DNA of 64,000 nucleotides, taken from assembly GCA_964019695.1 (NCBI GenBank), contig OZ026530.1, forward strand, positions 38,488,835-38,552,834. Reading direction: 5' to 3'. This DNA comes from Loripinus fragilis. Its lineage: Eukaryota; Mollusca; Bivalvia; Lucinida; Lucinidae. Each line of letters starts with the position of its first letter. Within the stretch, counting starts at the first letter, position 1. The position numbers were made by a program, and so were the translations under genes. The notes beneath the pieces are model-generated. The model was given only the letters and a program-made list of their open reading frames with translations, did no database searches and was not told where the DNA came from. Shown here piece by piece: positions 61,601 to 61,866 of the stretch.

Positions 61601-61836
61601 ATCATGTGAACCTGGTAGTTACTCAACCGAAGGATCAGCTTCGTGTTCCCTATGTAATAATGGATCTGTGCCTAATAATAACCAGTCTGATTGTGAAGAA
61701 TGTGAAGCAGGGACGTTTGCGATGTCAGGCAATGTTTCCTGTCAAGATTGTCAAGTGGATAAAGTATCCTCTGCTGGGGCAGCGTATTGTGAAGAATGTC
61801 CTATAGGTTACATGCCTAGTCGTGAGCAGACTAGCT
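1477..61836 (+). CDS. Large modular CCP/EGF/GCC2-GCC3 gene, internal part (joined exons)
   Basis: This is a partial multi-exon gene open at both ends. The exons in order are 1477-1650, 2479-2652, 3483-3656, 4497-4670, 5607-5780, 6724-6897, 8046-8219, 9066-9239, 10066-10239, 11175-11348, 12177-12350, 13180-13353, 14195-14368, 15196-15369, 16511-16684, 17514-17687, 18627-18800, 19656-19829, 20775-20948, 21892-22065, 29055-29228, 34041-34205, 36046-36153, 47090-47184, 50662-50723, 57410-57546 and 60343-61836. Every junction preserves phase: 1-1 along the CCP exons, then 1, 1, 1, 0, 2, 1. The total is 5,715 nt, or 1,905 codons, without a stop. The product has at least 21 sushi modules, a cysteine-rich linker, an EGF-like piece, a hydrophobic stretch and at least 10 GCC2/GCC3-type cysteine modules. 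Such proteins are secreted or cell-surface adhesion or recognition molecules. SVEP1/polydom-like and other invertebrate CCP proteins are the nearest families I can name, but orthology is not claimed. Confidence is high for each domain exon and lower for all of them lying in one transcript. Confidence 0.75.
2066..2447. mobile_element. CACTG-type TIR element, copy 2 (class A, 382 bp)
   Basis: Both terminal repeats of about 57 bp (about 2066-2122 and 2391-2447) are present with TATAA on each side. An internal deletion of about 113 bp joins GATGACA to AGATGGGTG and removes the right arm of the inner hairpin. Confidence 0.8.
2479..2652 (+). CDS. CCP/sushi exon 2 of array
   Basis: The 174-nt phase 1-1 exon is intact, with a TTTTTAG acceptor and GTAAGT donor. 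Relative to exon 1 it reads CDTYY instead of CDTDY and DPVC instead of DPIC. Both changes recur in exons 3 and 9, which suggests shared duplication history. Confidence 0.85.
3069..3451. mobile_element. CACTG-type TIR element, copy 3 (class A, 383 bp)
   Basis: It has the same deletion junction as copy 2 and TATAA flanks. It lies 31 bp upstream of array exon 3. Confidence 0.8.
3483..3656 (+). CDS. CCP/sushi exon 3 of array
   Basis: The exon is intact. It carries CDTYY, a Ser-to-Arg change (TYSRGS) and DPVC. Upstream of the acceptor the pyrimidine tract reads TTTTTAATAC, which puts a stop in frame before the exon. The open reading upstream of most other exons is therefore not maintained here, consistent with that stretch being intron. 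Confidence 0.85.
4067..4465. mobile_element. CACTG-type TIR element, copy 4 (class B, 399 bp)
   Basis: This shows a different internal deletion: GTCAATTACA is joined to TATAGTTTTTAAGC, removing the inner hairpin completely. Both terminal repeats and TATAA flanks are kept. Confidence 0.8.
4497..4670 (+). CDS. CCP/sushi exon 4 of array
   Basis: The exon is intact with a GTAAGT donor. It differs from exon 1 by Tyr-to-Phe (DYTFSS). The element upstream is of deletion class B. Confidence 0.85.
5081..5575. mobile_element. CACTG-type TIR element, copy 5 (full, 495 bp)
   Basis: This is the full-length internal structure with inner hairpin and TATAA flanks. The right end reads CCACAATG as in copy 1. 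Confidence 0.8.
5607..5780 (+). CDS. CCP/sushi exon 5 of array
   Basis: The exon is intact. It reads CDTGY in place of CDTDY; Gly is common at this place in sushi domains, so this copy may be closest to the ancestral residue. The donor context is GTAAGTGA. Confidence 0.85.
6194..6692. mobile_element. CACTG-type TIR element, copy 6 (full, 499 bp)
   Basis: Full-length structure. The right terminal repeat contains GTGACTAACCCC, a candidate branch-point sequence for array exon 6. Confidence 0.8.
6724..6897 (+). CDS. CCP/sushi exon 6 of array
   Basis: The exon is intact. It reads SGDDPIC instead of SGEDPIC. A good branch-point match (CTAAC) lies about 65 nt upstream, inside the right terminal repeat of the upstream mobile element. 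Confidence 0.85.
7339..7368 (+). pseudogene. CCP exon fragment at an uninserted site
   Basis: This has the same structure as the fragment at 85-114: a frameshifted start of the exon (ACATGTCAGC), then a junction to the intron stretch CAAGCTTGACTATGCAG. The deletion removes the rest of the exon and the proximal intron. Its flank still has AAAATATAAAGTG with no element in it. Confidence 0.75.
7519..8014. mobile_element. CACTG-type TIR element, copy 7 (full, 496 bp)
   Basis: Full-length structure. The left flank reads TACAA instead of TATAA and the right flank is TATAA, a point change in the target duplication. It is preceded by an uninserted unit fragment. Confidence 0.8.
8046..8219 (+). CDS. 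CCP/sushi exon 7 of array, weakened donor
   Basis: The reading frame is intact, with SGEEPIC instead of SGEDPIC. The donor is GTTAGT where nearly all other copies have GTAAGT: a T at +3, which weakens U1 pairing. Because the exon is phase 1-1, skipping would remove exactly one CCP module without a frameshift. The unit is 1.3 kb long because an uninserted fragment of an older unit lies upstream. Confidence 0.75.
8635..9034. mobile_element. CACTG-type TIR element, copy 8 (class B, 400 bp)
   Basis: It shares the class B junction (about 8849-8870) with copies 4 and 13. TATAA flanks are intact, and GTGACTAACCCC is present in the right repeat. Confidence 0.8.
9066..9239 (+). CDS. CCP/sushi exon 8 of array
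   Basis: The exon is intact. Its acceptor tract reads TTTCTAG. Together with exon 9 it forms a block resembling exons 13-14: same spacing to within 1 bp and same element classes. Confidence 0.85.
9653..10034. mobile_element. CACTG-type TIR element, copy 9 (class A, 382 bp)
   Basis: Class A junction with the variant GGGTGTTAATC that is shared with copy 14. TATAA flanks are intact. Confidence 0.8.
10066..10239 (+). CDS. CCP/sushi exon 9 of array
   Basis: The exon is intact, with CDTYY and DPVC. It shares the silent variant GCCATCCCAG (others have GCCATTCCAG) only with exon 14, a marker of block duplication. Confidence 0.85.
10650..11143. mobile_element. CACTG-type TIR element, copy 10 (full, 494 bp)
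   Basis: Full-length structure with TATAA flanks. It resembles copy 1 in AACGCAAGCATTTTGGGGTG and in the single-base variants near its right end. Confidence 0.8.
11175..11348 (+). CDS. CCP/sushi exon 10 of array
   Basis: The exon is intact. It carries a Gly-to-Asp change (TTDGILSG). Exons 10-13 repeat the spacing and element classes of exons 1-4 at a constant offset of about 9,698 bp. Confidence 0.85.
11764..12145. mobile_element. CACTG-type TIR element, copy 11 (class A, 382 bp)
   Basis: Class A junction with TATAA flanks. Its right end shows CCGCAGTG, as in copies 2, 3 and 12. Confidence 0.8.
12177..12350 (+). CDS. CCP/sushi exon 11 of array
   Basis: The exon is intact, with CDTDY and DPVC. 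The codon before Val reads CCA rather than CCC (GAAGACCCAGTATGC). Confidence 0.85.
12766..13148. mobile_element. CACTG-type TIR element, copy 12 (class A, 383 bp)
   Basis: Class A junction with TATAA flanks. The left part carries CACCAACTCTTGTGTAATAG, otherwise typical of class B units, so this copy may be a recombinant. Confidence 0.8.
13180..13353 (+). CDS. CCP/sushi exon 12 of array
   Basis: The exon is intact. The tract before the acceptor reads CATTTCCTATACTTTTTAG where others have CATTTTCAATACTTTTTAG. The coding sequence matches the consensus. Confidence 0.85.
13765..14163. mobile_element. CACTG-type TIR element, copy 13 (class B, 399 bp)
   Basis: Class B junction with TATAA flanks. 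The left repeat has GACCATAC instead of GATCATAC. Confidence 0.8.
14195..14368 (+). CDS. CCP/sushi exon 13 of array
   Basis: The exon is intact. It reads SASNVNN, a Thr-to-Asn change. It is paired with exon 14 as the likely duplicate of exons 8-9. Confidence 0.85.
14782..15164. mobile_element. CACTG-type TIR element, copy 14 (class A, 383 bp)
   Basis: Class A junction with the GGGTGTTAATC variant shared with copy 9. TATAA flanks are intact. Confidence 0.8.
15196..15369 (+). CDS. CCP/sushi exon 14 of array
   Basis: The exon is intact with DPVC. It shares the GCCATCCCAG variant with exon 9. The spacer that follows holds an uninserted unit fragment like the one before exon 7. Confidence 0.85.
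15807..15836 (+). pseudogene. CCP exon fragment at an uninserted site
   Basis: This is a near-identical sister of the fragment at 7339-7368, about 8,468 bp downstream, with the same frameshift and deletion junction. It marks a block duplication of the spacer between array exons 6-7 and 14-15. Confidence 0.75.
15987..16479. mobile_element. CACTG-type TIR element, copy 15 (full, 493 bp)
   Basis: Full-length structure with TATAA flanks. It is preceded by an uninserted unit fragment, as is copy 7. Confidence 0.8.
16511..16684 (+). CDS. CCP/sushi exon 15 of array
   Basis: The exon is intact. It reads VEYTCDT where most copies read VEYACDT, a change shared with exons 18 and 19. The donor is followed by CAT rather than CAA. 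Confidence 0.85.
17099..17482. mobile_element. CACTG-type TIR element, copy 16 (class A, 384 bp)
   Basis: Class A junction (CCAAGATTACAAGATGGGTG) with TATAA flanks. The inner hairpin left arm is eroded (ACGTTTTTTTCAT). Confidence 0.8.
17514..17687 (+). CDS. CCP/sushi exon 16 of array
   Basis: The exon is intact. It has an Asp-to-Glu change (IPEKTT). The codon context TGTTAACAA is shared with exon 6. Confidence 0.85.
18101..18595. mobile_element. CACTG-type TIR element, copy 17 (full, 495 bp)
   Basis: Full-length structure with TATAA flanks. It shares AACCCAAACATTTTGGGCTG with copy 19, marking a subfamily at the right of the array. Confidence 0.8.
18627..18800 (+). CDS. CCP/sushi exon 17 of array
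   Basis: The exon is intact. It reads SASIVNN, a Thr-to-Ile change, and has the silent variant AGAACGTGTACA. It is the last intact copy before the first long uninserted pseudo-unit. Confidence 0.85.
19239..19545 (+). pseudogene. Two decayed CCP exon pieces of the pre-amplification lineage
   Basis: About 80 nt of exon start (19239-19316) carry stop-forming changes and the missing T of ACATGTTCAGC. Next come about 125 bp resembling the intron after copy 21, then a diverged second half of a CCP exon (about 19445-19545) ending CCCCATATGCACCATTGAG with no donor. The target site upstream is uninserted. The layout suggests ancestral CCP exons about 0.2-0.3 kb apart. Confidence 0.65.
19656..19829 (+). 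CDS. CCP/sushi exon 18 of array, without the upstream element
   Basis: The exon is intact (VATCSAS start, VEYTC), with acceptor AATATTTTAG and a GTAAGT donor. The upstream intron is different: it lacks the mobile element and instead carries a decayed CCP exon about 110 bp away. The coding part is nearly identical to the amplified copies, although its 5' flank belongs to the older lineage, so gene conversion of the exon is likely. Confidence 0.8.
20245..20743. mobile_element. CACTG-type TIR element, copy 18 (full, 499 bp; upstream of exon 19)
   Basis: Full-length structure. The left flank is CATAA and the right flank TATAA. It carries the CATTTTGGGCTG variant seen in the element before exon 17. 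Confidence 0.8.
20775..20948 (+). CDS. CCP/sushi exon 19 of array
   Basis: The exon is intact with VEYTCDT. The upstream element is full length, but its left target duplication reads CATAA instead of TATAA. Confidence 0.85.
21365..21861. mobile_element. CACTG-type TIR element, copy 19 (full, 497 bp; upstream of exon 20)
   Basis: This is the last copy in the array, full length, with TATAA flanks. No element precedes exon 18 or copy 21. Confidence 0.8.
21892..22065 (+). CDS. CCP/sushi exon 20 of array, last intact copy
   Basis: The exon is intact and reads KTIIDINTN instead of KTTIDINTN. The T-run at the acceptor is one base shorter (ACTTTTAG) than in the other copies. The open reading upstream seen in other units is therefore shifted out of frame here. 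Its donor (GTAAGT) would join to the diverged CCP exon 7 kb downstream if copy 21 is not used. Confidence 0.85.
22507..22815 (+). pseudogene. Second copy of the decayed CCP exon pair
   Basis: This is homologous along its length to 19239-19545, about 3.27 kb away, with an exon start at 22507-22583 and a second half at about 22712-22815. No intact donor is present and the target is uninserted. It is followed about 110 bp later by copy 21, as the first pair is followed by exon 18, so the pair plus its downstream exon was duplicated as a block. Confidence 0.65.
22927..23100 (+). pseudogene. CCP/sushi copy 21, donor lost
   Basis: The acceptor (TATTTTAG) and the four cysteines are retained, but this copy is the most diverged of the array (CDIHYTYSSRNSTRTC, then TGRILSGTDPICT). 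Where the donor should follow the ICT codons the sequence reads CACTCCTATTT instead of CACCTGTAAGT, so no GT is present. Reading on reaches a stop within about 10 codons. It is most simply a dead exon. An alternative is a terminal exon for a short isoform ending shortly after 23,100. Confidence 0.65.
23263..23640. repeat. 165-bp tandem repeat, about 2.3 copies
   Basis: CACTCTGAGTGCA recurs at about 23275, 23440 and 23605, exactly 165 bp apart. Shared stretches include AAAGCTCT(C/T)GTACTTCTCAACAT and ACAATGAAAGGGTTAAGTAT. The copies are clearly diverged, so the repeat is not recent. Confidence 0.8.
23923..24198 (-). pseudogene. PHD-finger-like remnant, probably from a retroelement
   Basis: The minus-strand reading contains CDKGQHWIHYHC followed by a YNCKQC motif. 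The spacing C-x6-H-x2-H/Y-C ... C-x2-C and the Trp before His resemble the second half of a PHD or similar zinc finger. The first Cys pair is not in frame: a TGA lies two codons upstream of the motif. Zinc fingers of this kind occur in ORFs of invertebrate non-LTR retrotransposons (recalled, not searched). A second minus-strand open stretch at 24253-24450 may be part of the same dead element. Confidence 0.4.
25812..26951. mobile_element. Non-autonomous DNA element with perfect 31-bp TIRs
   Basis: The sequence at 25812-25842 is repeated exactly as its reverse complement at 26921-26951. The terminus reads ATACTTAAGGAATAAAG. The 1,140-bp element contains no transposase-like ORF, only short unrelated open stretches. 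The flanks (left CTT, right TTA) do not give an unambiguous target duplication, so the superfamily is left open. Confidence 0.8.
28690..29030. mobile_element. Foldback family F1, copy 1, abutting the next exon
   Basis: This is homologous to 35595-36033, 47203-47640, 48905-49238 and 57775-58105. Shared parts are GCAATAAAA near the left, a central TAATGACGTC(G/C) block and a terminal palindromic section (TTCGTGCTC ... ACTCGTTTAATAAATTC ... GAGCAC). The right edge ends about 25 bp before the acceptor of the exon at 29055. Confidence 0.6.
29055..29228 (+). CDS. Diverged CCP/sushi exon
   Basis: The exon is 174 nt, phase 1-1, with acceptor ATCTTTAAAG and donor GTAAGT. The translation has the four sushi cysteines (TCSAS, YTCDQGYIY, RRCEANGT, VPSCV) and the Gly-Tyr pair after C2 typical of the family. 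Leu replaces the usual Trp before C4. It carries potential N-glycosylation sites at NSS and NGT. It keeps the VTCSAS start of the array modules but is clearly older in divergence, so it is probably a survivor of the ancestral exon series. Joining to an array exon makes codon TTT. Confidence is high from the domain plus exact exon length. Confidence 0.85.
29389..30057. mobile_element. Candidate element with 21-bp inverted repeats
   Basis: The stretch at 29389-29409 (contains ACAATTGAAGGATATT) returns as its exact reverse complement at 30037-30057. The 627-bp interior is non-coding. No clear target duplication is visible. It may be a small DNA element or the remains of one. Confidence 0.5.
31293..31373 (+). 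mobile_element. Retroposon 3'-end fragment
   Basis: It matches only the last roughly 80 bp of the element at 50830-51893 (GTCCTGGGTCAGGTGTGG ... CATGATCTTTGC) and ends in a CTTACTTTACTT tail. This is a typical heavily 5'-truncated copy. Confidence 0.65.
31731..32100. mobile_element. Foldback family F2, copy 1
   Basis: The left part is strongly palindromic: TGATATCAAGTTTACCAGGC pairs with the later GCCTGGTAAACATGATATCA. The right part is a shared unpaired block (GTGTTGATTCAGCGT, GCCGTGAGATAGA). A second copy lies at 54539-54900. Confidence 0.7.
32778..32847. repeat. Perfect 35-bp direct tandem duplication
   Basis: The unit at 32778-32812 (begins CATATGAAAACCATTTGAAC) is followed immediately by an identical unit at 32813-32847. 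This is a very recent or slippage-type duplication. Confidence 0.9.
33440..33620. mobile_element. Foldback family F3, copy 1
   Basis: It contains GATCGCCGTTTGGCATCACTTGGC and GGATCACCATTTGGCATC, and ends with TCTATTCCATCCTCAC. The copies at about 37600-37740, 39100-39560 and 59757-60110 share the GTGATGCCAAACGG(T/C)GATC core and the flanking (T/C)CT(A/T)CCCTCAC arms. Confidence 0.5.
34041..34205 (+). CDS. Cysteine-rich linker exon, unrecognised domain
   Basis: The exon is 165 nt (55 codons), phase 1-1, with acceptor TATATTTTAG and donor GTAATG. It begins with a PPSQKCYTFNW stretch and ends TTGCGSCKYDCCE. Six cysteines are present: one near the start, one mid-exon and four clustered in the last 12 residues. 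The charged middle (VQRQLRNVYDVFNSRTEANQ) looks helical. I do not recognise the family. The exon joins the CCP exon through codon AAT and the EGF-like exon through GAT, which completes a DVNEC signature across the boundary. That exact join is good evidence that it is real. Confidence 0.7.
35595..36033. mobile_element. Foldback family F1, copy 2, with a nested insertion
   Basis: The palindromic right part (ATTCGTGCTC ... ATGCTCGGCAAGCCTCGCAT ... CATGAGCACGC) ends about 12 bp before the acceptor of the EGF-like exon at 36046. The left block is split by a retroposon fragment at 35755-35865. Confidence 0.65.
35755..35865 (+). mobile_element. Retroposon 3'-end fragment nested in F1
   Basis: It covers the last roughly 110 bp of the family (TCTCGTTTGTGGTGTCT ... 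CTGGGTCAGGTGTGGTACTT) and ends CTTACTTACTT. It splits an F1 block that is continuous in other copies, so the retroposon is younger than that F1 insertion. Confidence 0.7.
36046..36153 (+). CDS. EGF-like exon, degenerate
   Basis: The exon is 108 nt (36 codons), phase 1-1, with acceptor ATTTTATAG and donor GTAAGC. With the codon split from the previous exon it reads DVNECNYEPCKDGC, then VCKNYLGDFNC, then a basic tail ending KCRR. The D-x-N-E-C start and the C-x-N-x2-G-x-F-x-C pattern are those of a calcium-binding EGF-like module. The usual C-x-C before the last loop is missing and the module is shorter than the usual 40 or so residues. It may be a degraded EGF module or only part of one completed by another exon. 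Confidence 0.65.
36422..36520. repeat. Hairpin-forming inverted repeat
   Basis: The arms contain ATACCATCGGATC and GATCCGATGGTAT, with weaker pairing extending outwards to TATCACGT and ACGTGATA. The arm length is about 36 bp around a 25-bp loop. Confidence 0.65.
37600..37740. mobile_element. Foldback family F3, copy 2
   Basis: GAGTGTGAGGGTGGGAT at the left pairs with ATCCCACCCTGACACG at the right. Between them is a GATGACACATGGTGATCGC core related to the other F3 copies. Confidence 0.5.
37995..38036. repeat. 12-bp tandem repeat, three copies plus
   Basis: ATGCACTTGCAA is repeated three times without change and followed by a partial fourth unit. Confidence 0.9.
38272..38413. repeat. 40-bp inverted repeat, 39/40 paired
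   Basis: The arms at 38272-38311 and 38374-38413 are reverse complements with one mismatch. They contain an inner palindrome, GTATATCGTCGGATATAC. A further palindrome, ACAGTATATCC ... GGATATACTGT-like, sits about 200 bp upstream (38072-38097). This is probably the end of a foldback element. Confidence 0.8.
39100..39560. mobile_element. Foldback family F3, copy 3 (longer)
   Basis: The left block (CTTGTACACCGGATAGAGAG ... CCATGCTTTCTTA) matches 59757-59835. The right block has GTGATGCCAAACGGTGATCC and ACCCTCACACTCATGAT. It includes short open stretches on both strands that I regard as chance. Confidence 0.55.
41386..41420 (+). mobile_element. Decayed SINE head
   Basis: GCAGTGCCTTAGCAGTAGAG followed by TGTTTGACATG matches the tRNA-like head of the SINEs at 55168 and 63443 with several changes. 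No B box or tail is recognisable. Confidence 0.4.
41602..42115. repeat. About 160-bp tandem repeat, three units plus
   Basis: GATGGCGTCCAA(G/A)ATGGCC recurs at 41606, 41764 and 41929, with a diverged fourth start at 42091. The units also share the GATAAAAAG(C/T)ATTTT and TTAAGAGGC blocks. Related sequence in opposite orientation occurs at about 44970-45290. Confidence 0.75.
42690..44960. repeat. Degenerate minisatellite, about 2.3 kb
   Basis: There are dozens of imperfect units of roughly 30-45 bp built on CATGCCTGCTGGT followed by GTGCAACTGTAACA. Between about 44220 and 44760 the unit changes to a more regular form of about 30 bp, GTGTGGTGCCTCACTAT plus CCATGC. A SINE interrupts it at 43059-43253. 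The long open frames here (for example 44200-44646) are produced by the repeat and have no domain. Confidence 0.8.
43059..43253 (-). mobile_element. tRNA-derived SINE, copy 1
   Basis: Read on the minus strand it begins GCAGTGGCTCAGTGGTAGAG, an A-box-like tRNA head. It then has GGGTTCAAGCCTC (B box), a conserved body with GGTCCTTGAGCAAGACACAT and a tail GACGTAAAGAATCAAATCAA. It is homologous to the copies at 55168 and 63443. Confidence 0.85.
44970..45290. repeat. Inverted relatives of the 160-bp repeat
   Basis: GGACGCCATCTTGAATATAT occurs twice (near 44975 and 45270) and GGCGGCCATCTTGTCCGC once between them. These are reverse complements of the GATGGCGTCC units at 41602-42115, so the minisatellite is bracketed by inverted relatives. 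Confidence 0.55.
46589..46689. repeat. Hairpin with G/C-run arms
   Basis: TTCCCCCCACTTGTGCCAGC at 46589 pairs with GCTGGCACACGTGGGGGG at about 46666-46689. The loop is about 55 bp. The G-run has ten bases, a likely length-variable tract. Confidence 0.75.
47090..47184 (+). CDS. Hydrophobic exon a
   Basis: The exon is 95 nt, entering in phase 1 and leaving in phase 0. The acceptor is a very strong T-run ending TTTTTTTTTTCAG and the donor is GTATGT. After the split Gly codon it begins QFSIDIALQAVVIP and ends IAFAYTQAP, almost without charge. Together with the next exon it gives about 50 residues of mainly Ala, Val, Ile, Leu and Thr. This could be a membrane-spanning or buried beta-rich segment. 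A membrane helix is unexpected here because extracellular cysteine modules follow. No family was recognised. Phase continuity with its neighbours is the main support. Confidence 0.6.
47203..47640. mobile_element. Foldback family F1, copy 3, reverse orientation
   Basis: It begins with AATCTAACATTAGTACTCATG only about 18 bp after the donor at 47185. It contains TTTATCAAACGAGTTGGGGA and ends with the CACTAGTGGTTTATTGAT and GCATAGCGTTAT blocks that lie at the other side of copies 2 and 4. Confidence 0.65.
47709..48125. mobile_element. Element with CACTACGACG start and 240-bp internal repeat
   Basis: It starts GGCCCTGTCACACTACGACG. The block ACGTATG(A/C)GAAA ... TACGCTGAATACGTTAGACA ... CACGTTACGAACACG ... 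GGTATACGTTG occurs twice, about 245 bp apart. Many short words of the type TACGTT and AACGTA alternate throughout. No matching right terminus was seen, so the element is truncated or one-ended. Confidence 0.55.
48905..49238. mobile_element. Foldback family F1, copy 4
   Basis: It has GCATTAAAATCGATAAATCA and TAATGACCACCGTATTTACG blocks, then TTACATTCGTACTCTTGTAT. The palindromic end is CATGAACACTCATGTAAGA. Confidence 0.6.
49273..49432. mobile_element. 160-bp foldback element
   Basis: Almost the whole sequence is one inverted repeat: TGACTATTGAGGCATTGGAC and GATATCGACCTGAGA at the left pair with TCTCAGGTCGATATCA and GTCCAATGCCTCAATAGTC at the right. The loop is a short GAGGCGGAGCC. This is a MITE-like hairpin with arms of about 70 bp. 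Confidence 0.8.
50662..50723 (+). CDS. Hydrophobic exon b
   Basis: The exon is 62 nt, entering in phase 0 and leaving in phase 2. The acceptor is GTGTGTTTCAG and the donor GTAAGT. It encodes VIAILAALQTVDTTVAIISA and then two bases of a codon that becomes TGG (Trp) on joining to the next exon. It continues the apolar character of the preceding exon with a single acidic residue. A retroposon begins about 100 bp downstream of its donor. It is too short for a domain call. Confidence 0.6.
50829..51359 (+). pseudogene. Retroposon ORF, C-terminal end
   Basis: It is open for 176 codons ending at TAA. It begins within a DFDFEIVNFPFLDGDVP motif and includes YGVYISQLIRFARASS and KLLKQGYRYHKLRKTFSKFY. 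From memory, this string is frequent downstream of reverse-transcriptase domains in mollusc and cnidarian gene models; no search was made. No reverse-transcriptase catalytic motif is present in the window. The first Met lies near the truncation point and is not a natural start. Confidence 0.6.
50830..51893 (+). mobile_element. 5'-truncated non-LTR retroposon, copy 2 (longest)
   Basis: It carries the C-terminal end of an ORF (50829-51359), then about 530 bp of 3' untranslated sequence and a CTTACTTACTT tail. Copies at 262-940, 31293-31373, 35755-35865 and 53698-53750 share this 3' end but start at different points. That pattern is expected of target-primed reverse transcription. The 5' part of the reverse transcriptase is absent. 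Confidence 0.75.
53698..53755 (+). mobile_element. Retroposon 3'-end fragment
   Basis: GGTATCCTGGGTCAGGTGTG and GTATCGATTCCTGATCTTTGC match the last 60 bp of the family. The tail is eroded (TTTTTTCTTACCTT). Confidence 0.65.
53909..53948. repeat. Short near-perfect hairpin
   Basis: GAAAATGACCAGT (53915-53927) and its exact reverse complement (53930-53942) are separated by only two bases, and AGCT pairs at both outer ends. It resembles a cruciform or a transcriptional stem, but its position inside an intron gives no role. Confidence 0.8.
54539..54900. mobile_element. Foldback family F2, copy 2
   Basis: It aligns with 31731-32100 along its whole length (GAATAGGTGAGTGTC, TACCAGGCAAGGCTT, GTGTTGATTCAGCGTCATTA, GCCGTGAGATAGACAA). 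Both copies have the palindromic left half and the unpaired right half, so this is the family structure and not chance. Confidence 0.7.
55168..55366 (+). mobile_element. tRNA-derived SINE, copy 2
   Basis: The head is GCACAGTGGCTCAGTGGTAG, the B box GCGGGTTCAAGCCTC, the body GTGGTCCTTCAGCAAGACAC and the tail GTAAAGAATCAAATCAAAC. The body between head and tail is the candidate conserved core to compare with named mollusc SINE superfamilies. Confidence 0.85.
56281..57000. repeat. Diverged tandem region, units about 120-170 bp
   Basis: TCATTTATCAC(T/C)C(G/A)ATTTCTTCCAAA-like blocks recur near 56389, 56507, 56637, 56807 and 56956. Between them are variable CAAAATGGC and TTTGCAC words. The spacing is irregular, so this is an old array. 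Confidence 0.55.
57100..57360. repeat. Interspersed repeat next to the next exon
   Basis: It shares AAGC(T/G)GCGCATCCG, CTGATAAG(T/C)C, AAACTTGCTA and ACTCTGTAG(T/C)TGAG with 62430-62610. Its right end is about 50 bp before the acceptor at 57410. Confidence 0.5.
57410..57546 (+). CDS. 137-nt exon, unrecognised domain
   Basis: The exon enters in phase 2 and leaves in phase 1. The acceptor is a pyrimidine tract ending TATTTCTTTAAG and the donor is GTAAAT. The join to the previous exon makes Trp, followed by RGSLKITFGIETDIPSFDPK, then AVVQDTLEKNNFTDFKVEDA. This looks like a beta strand followed by a helix, with an N-glycosylation sequon (NFT). The upstream GGCAG at 57362-57366 is an alternative acceptor but would not keep the frame chain as simply. 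A fold of SEA-like or similar alpha/beta type is possible but not shown. Confidence 0.65.
57775..58105. mobile_element. Foldback family F1, copy 5
   Basis: It carries AAAGATGCGAGGCTTGCCGA and ACAGGAGTACACATGTTAGA of the palindromic part. It then has CATATGACGTTTAAATTA and CCGCTAGTGGTTGATACATT of the unpaired part. Confidence 0.65.
58700..58843. mobile_element. Foldback element with GCGCGC centre
   Basis: TGAATTGTTGATTACTAATT and CACTGTTTTGAGACCAGCTG at the left pair imperfectly with the right-hand CAACTGACTGACAAACAGTG and AATTATTACACAACAATTC. The centre is ACGAGCGCGCAGCGCGAGTG. The arms are about 65 bp. Confidence 0.65.
59757..60110. mobile_element. Foldback family F3, copy 4
   Basis: The left block (CTTGCACACTGGATAAGGAT) matches copy 3. 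The core reads CGTGATGCAAAACGGCGATC, and the arms AGGGTAGAATAGAAA and TTTTCTATCTTAACCT pair. Confidence 0.55.
60343..61836 (+). CDS. GCC2/GCC3 (ephrin-receptor-like) cysteine-repeat exon
   Basis: This is a single 1,494-nt exon (498 codons), phase 1-1, with acceptor ATTTCGTTTCAG and donor GTAAGT. It begins VCDVGYERDNTNQTC and has irregular modules (CSPGSFSNTAFGFPC, CDPGNYQDEEGQTEC, CPAGYFEKDNGSIKC, CAVGHFSTEKSINC). Eight units of 48 residues follow (60597-61748), each with CEPGSYSTEGSASC and CSAGTFATSGD-type halves, and then a last pair ending CPIGYMPSREQTSC. The motif C-x-P/A-G-x-[FY] ... C-x2-C is the GCC2/GCC3 or ephrin-receptor-like module found in SCUBE, SVEP1 and many invertebrate extracellular proteins. 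Each unit has an NQS glycosylation sequon. The exon surely continues into a further cysteine module in the next exon, because it ends one base into a codon. Confidence 0.85.
60597..61748 (+). repeat. 144-bp coding minisatellite, eight units
   Basis: Units start at 60597, 60741, 60885, 61029, 61173, 61317, 61461 and 61605. Units 1-7 are nearly identical in DNA, including silent positions; unit 8 is diverged (CNNGSVPNNNQSDC). Variants are few: TCC/ACC giving CSLC/CTLC, GTG/GTC before CCT, and GAC/AAC giving Asp/Asn in units 6 and 7. Units 3 and 5 share both the ACC and GTC variants, which points to a two-unit duplication step. Confidence 0.95.
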
Positions 61837-61866
61837 GTAAGTATTTATTTTATTTAGTTAGGAATC

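Noticed and set aside
60598..61806. Second long open frame (402 codons) overlapping the cysteine-repeat exon
   Set aside because: The repeat unit is 144 bp, a multiple of three, so a unit open in one frame stays open over all copies. The alternative translation has no domain, and the splice phase supports the cysteine-rich frame.
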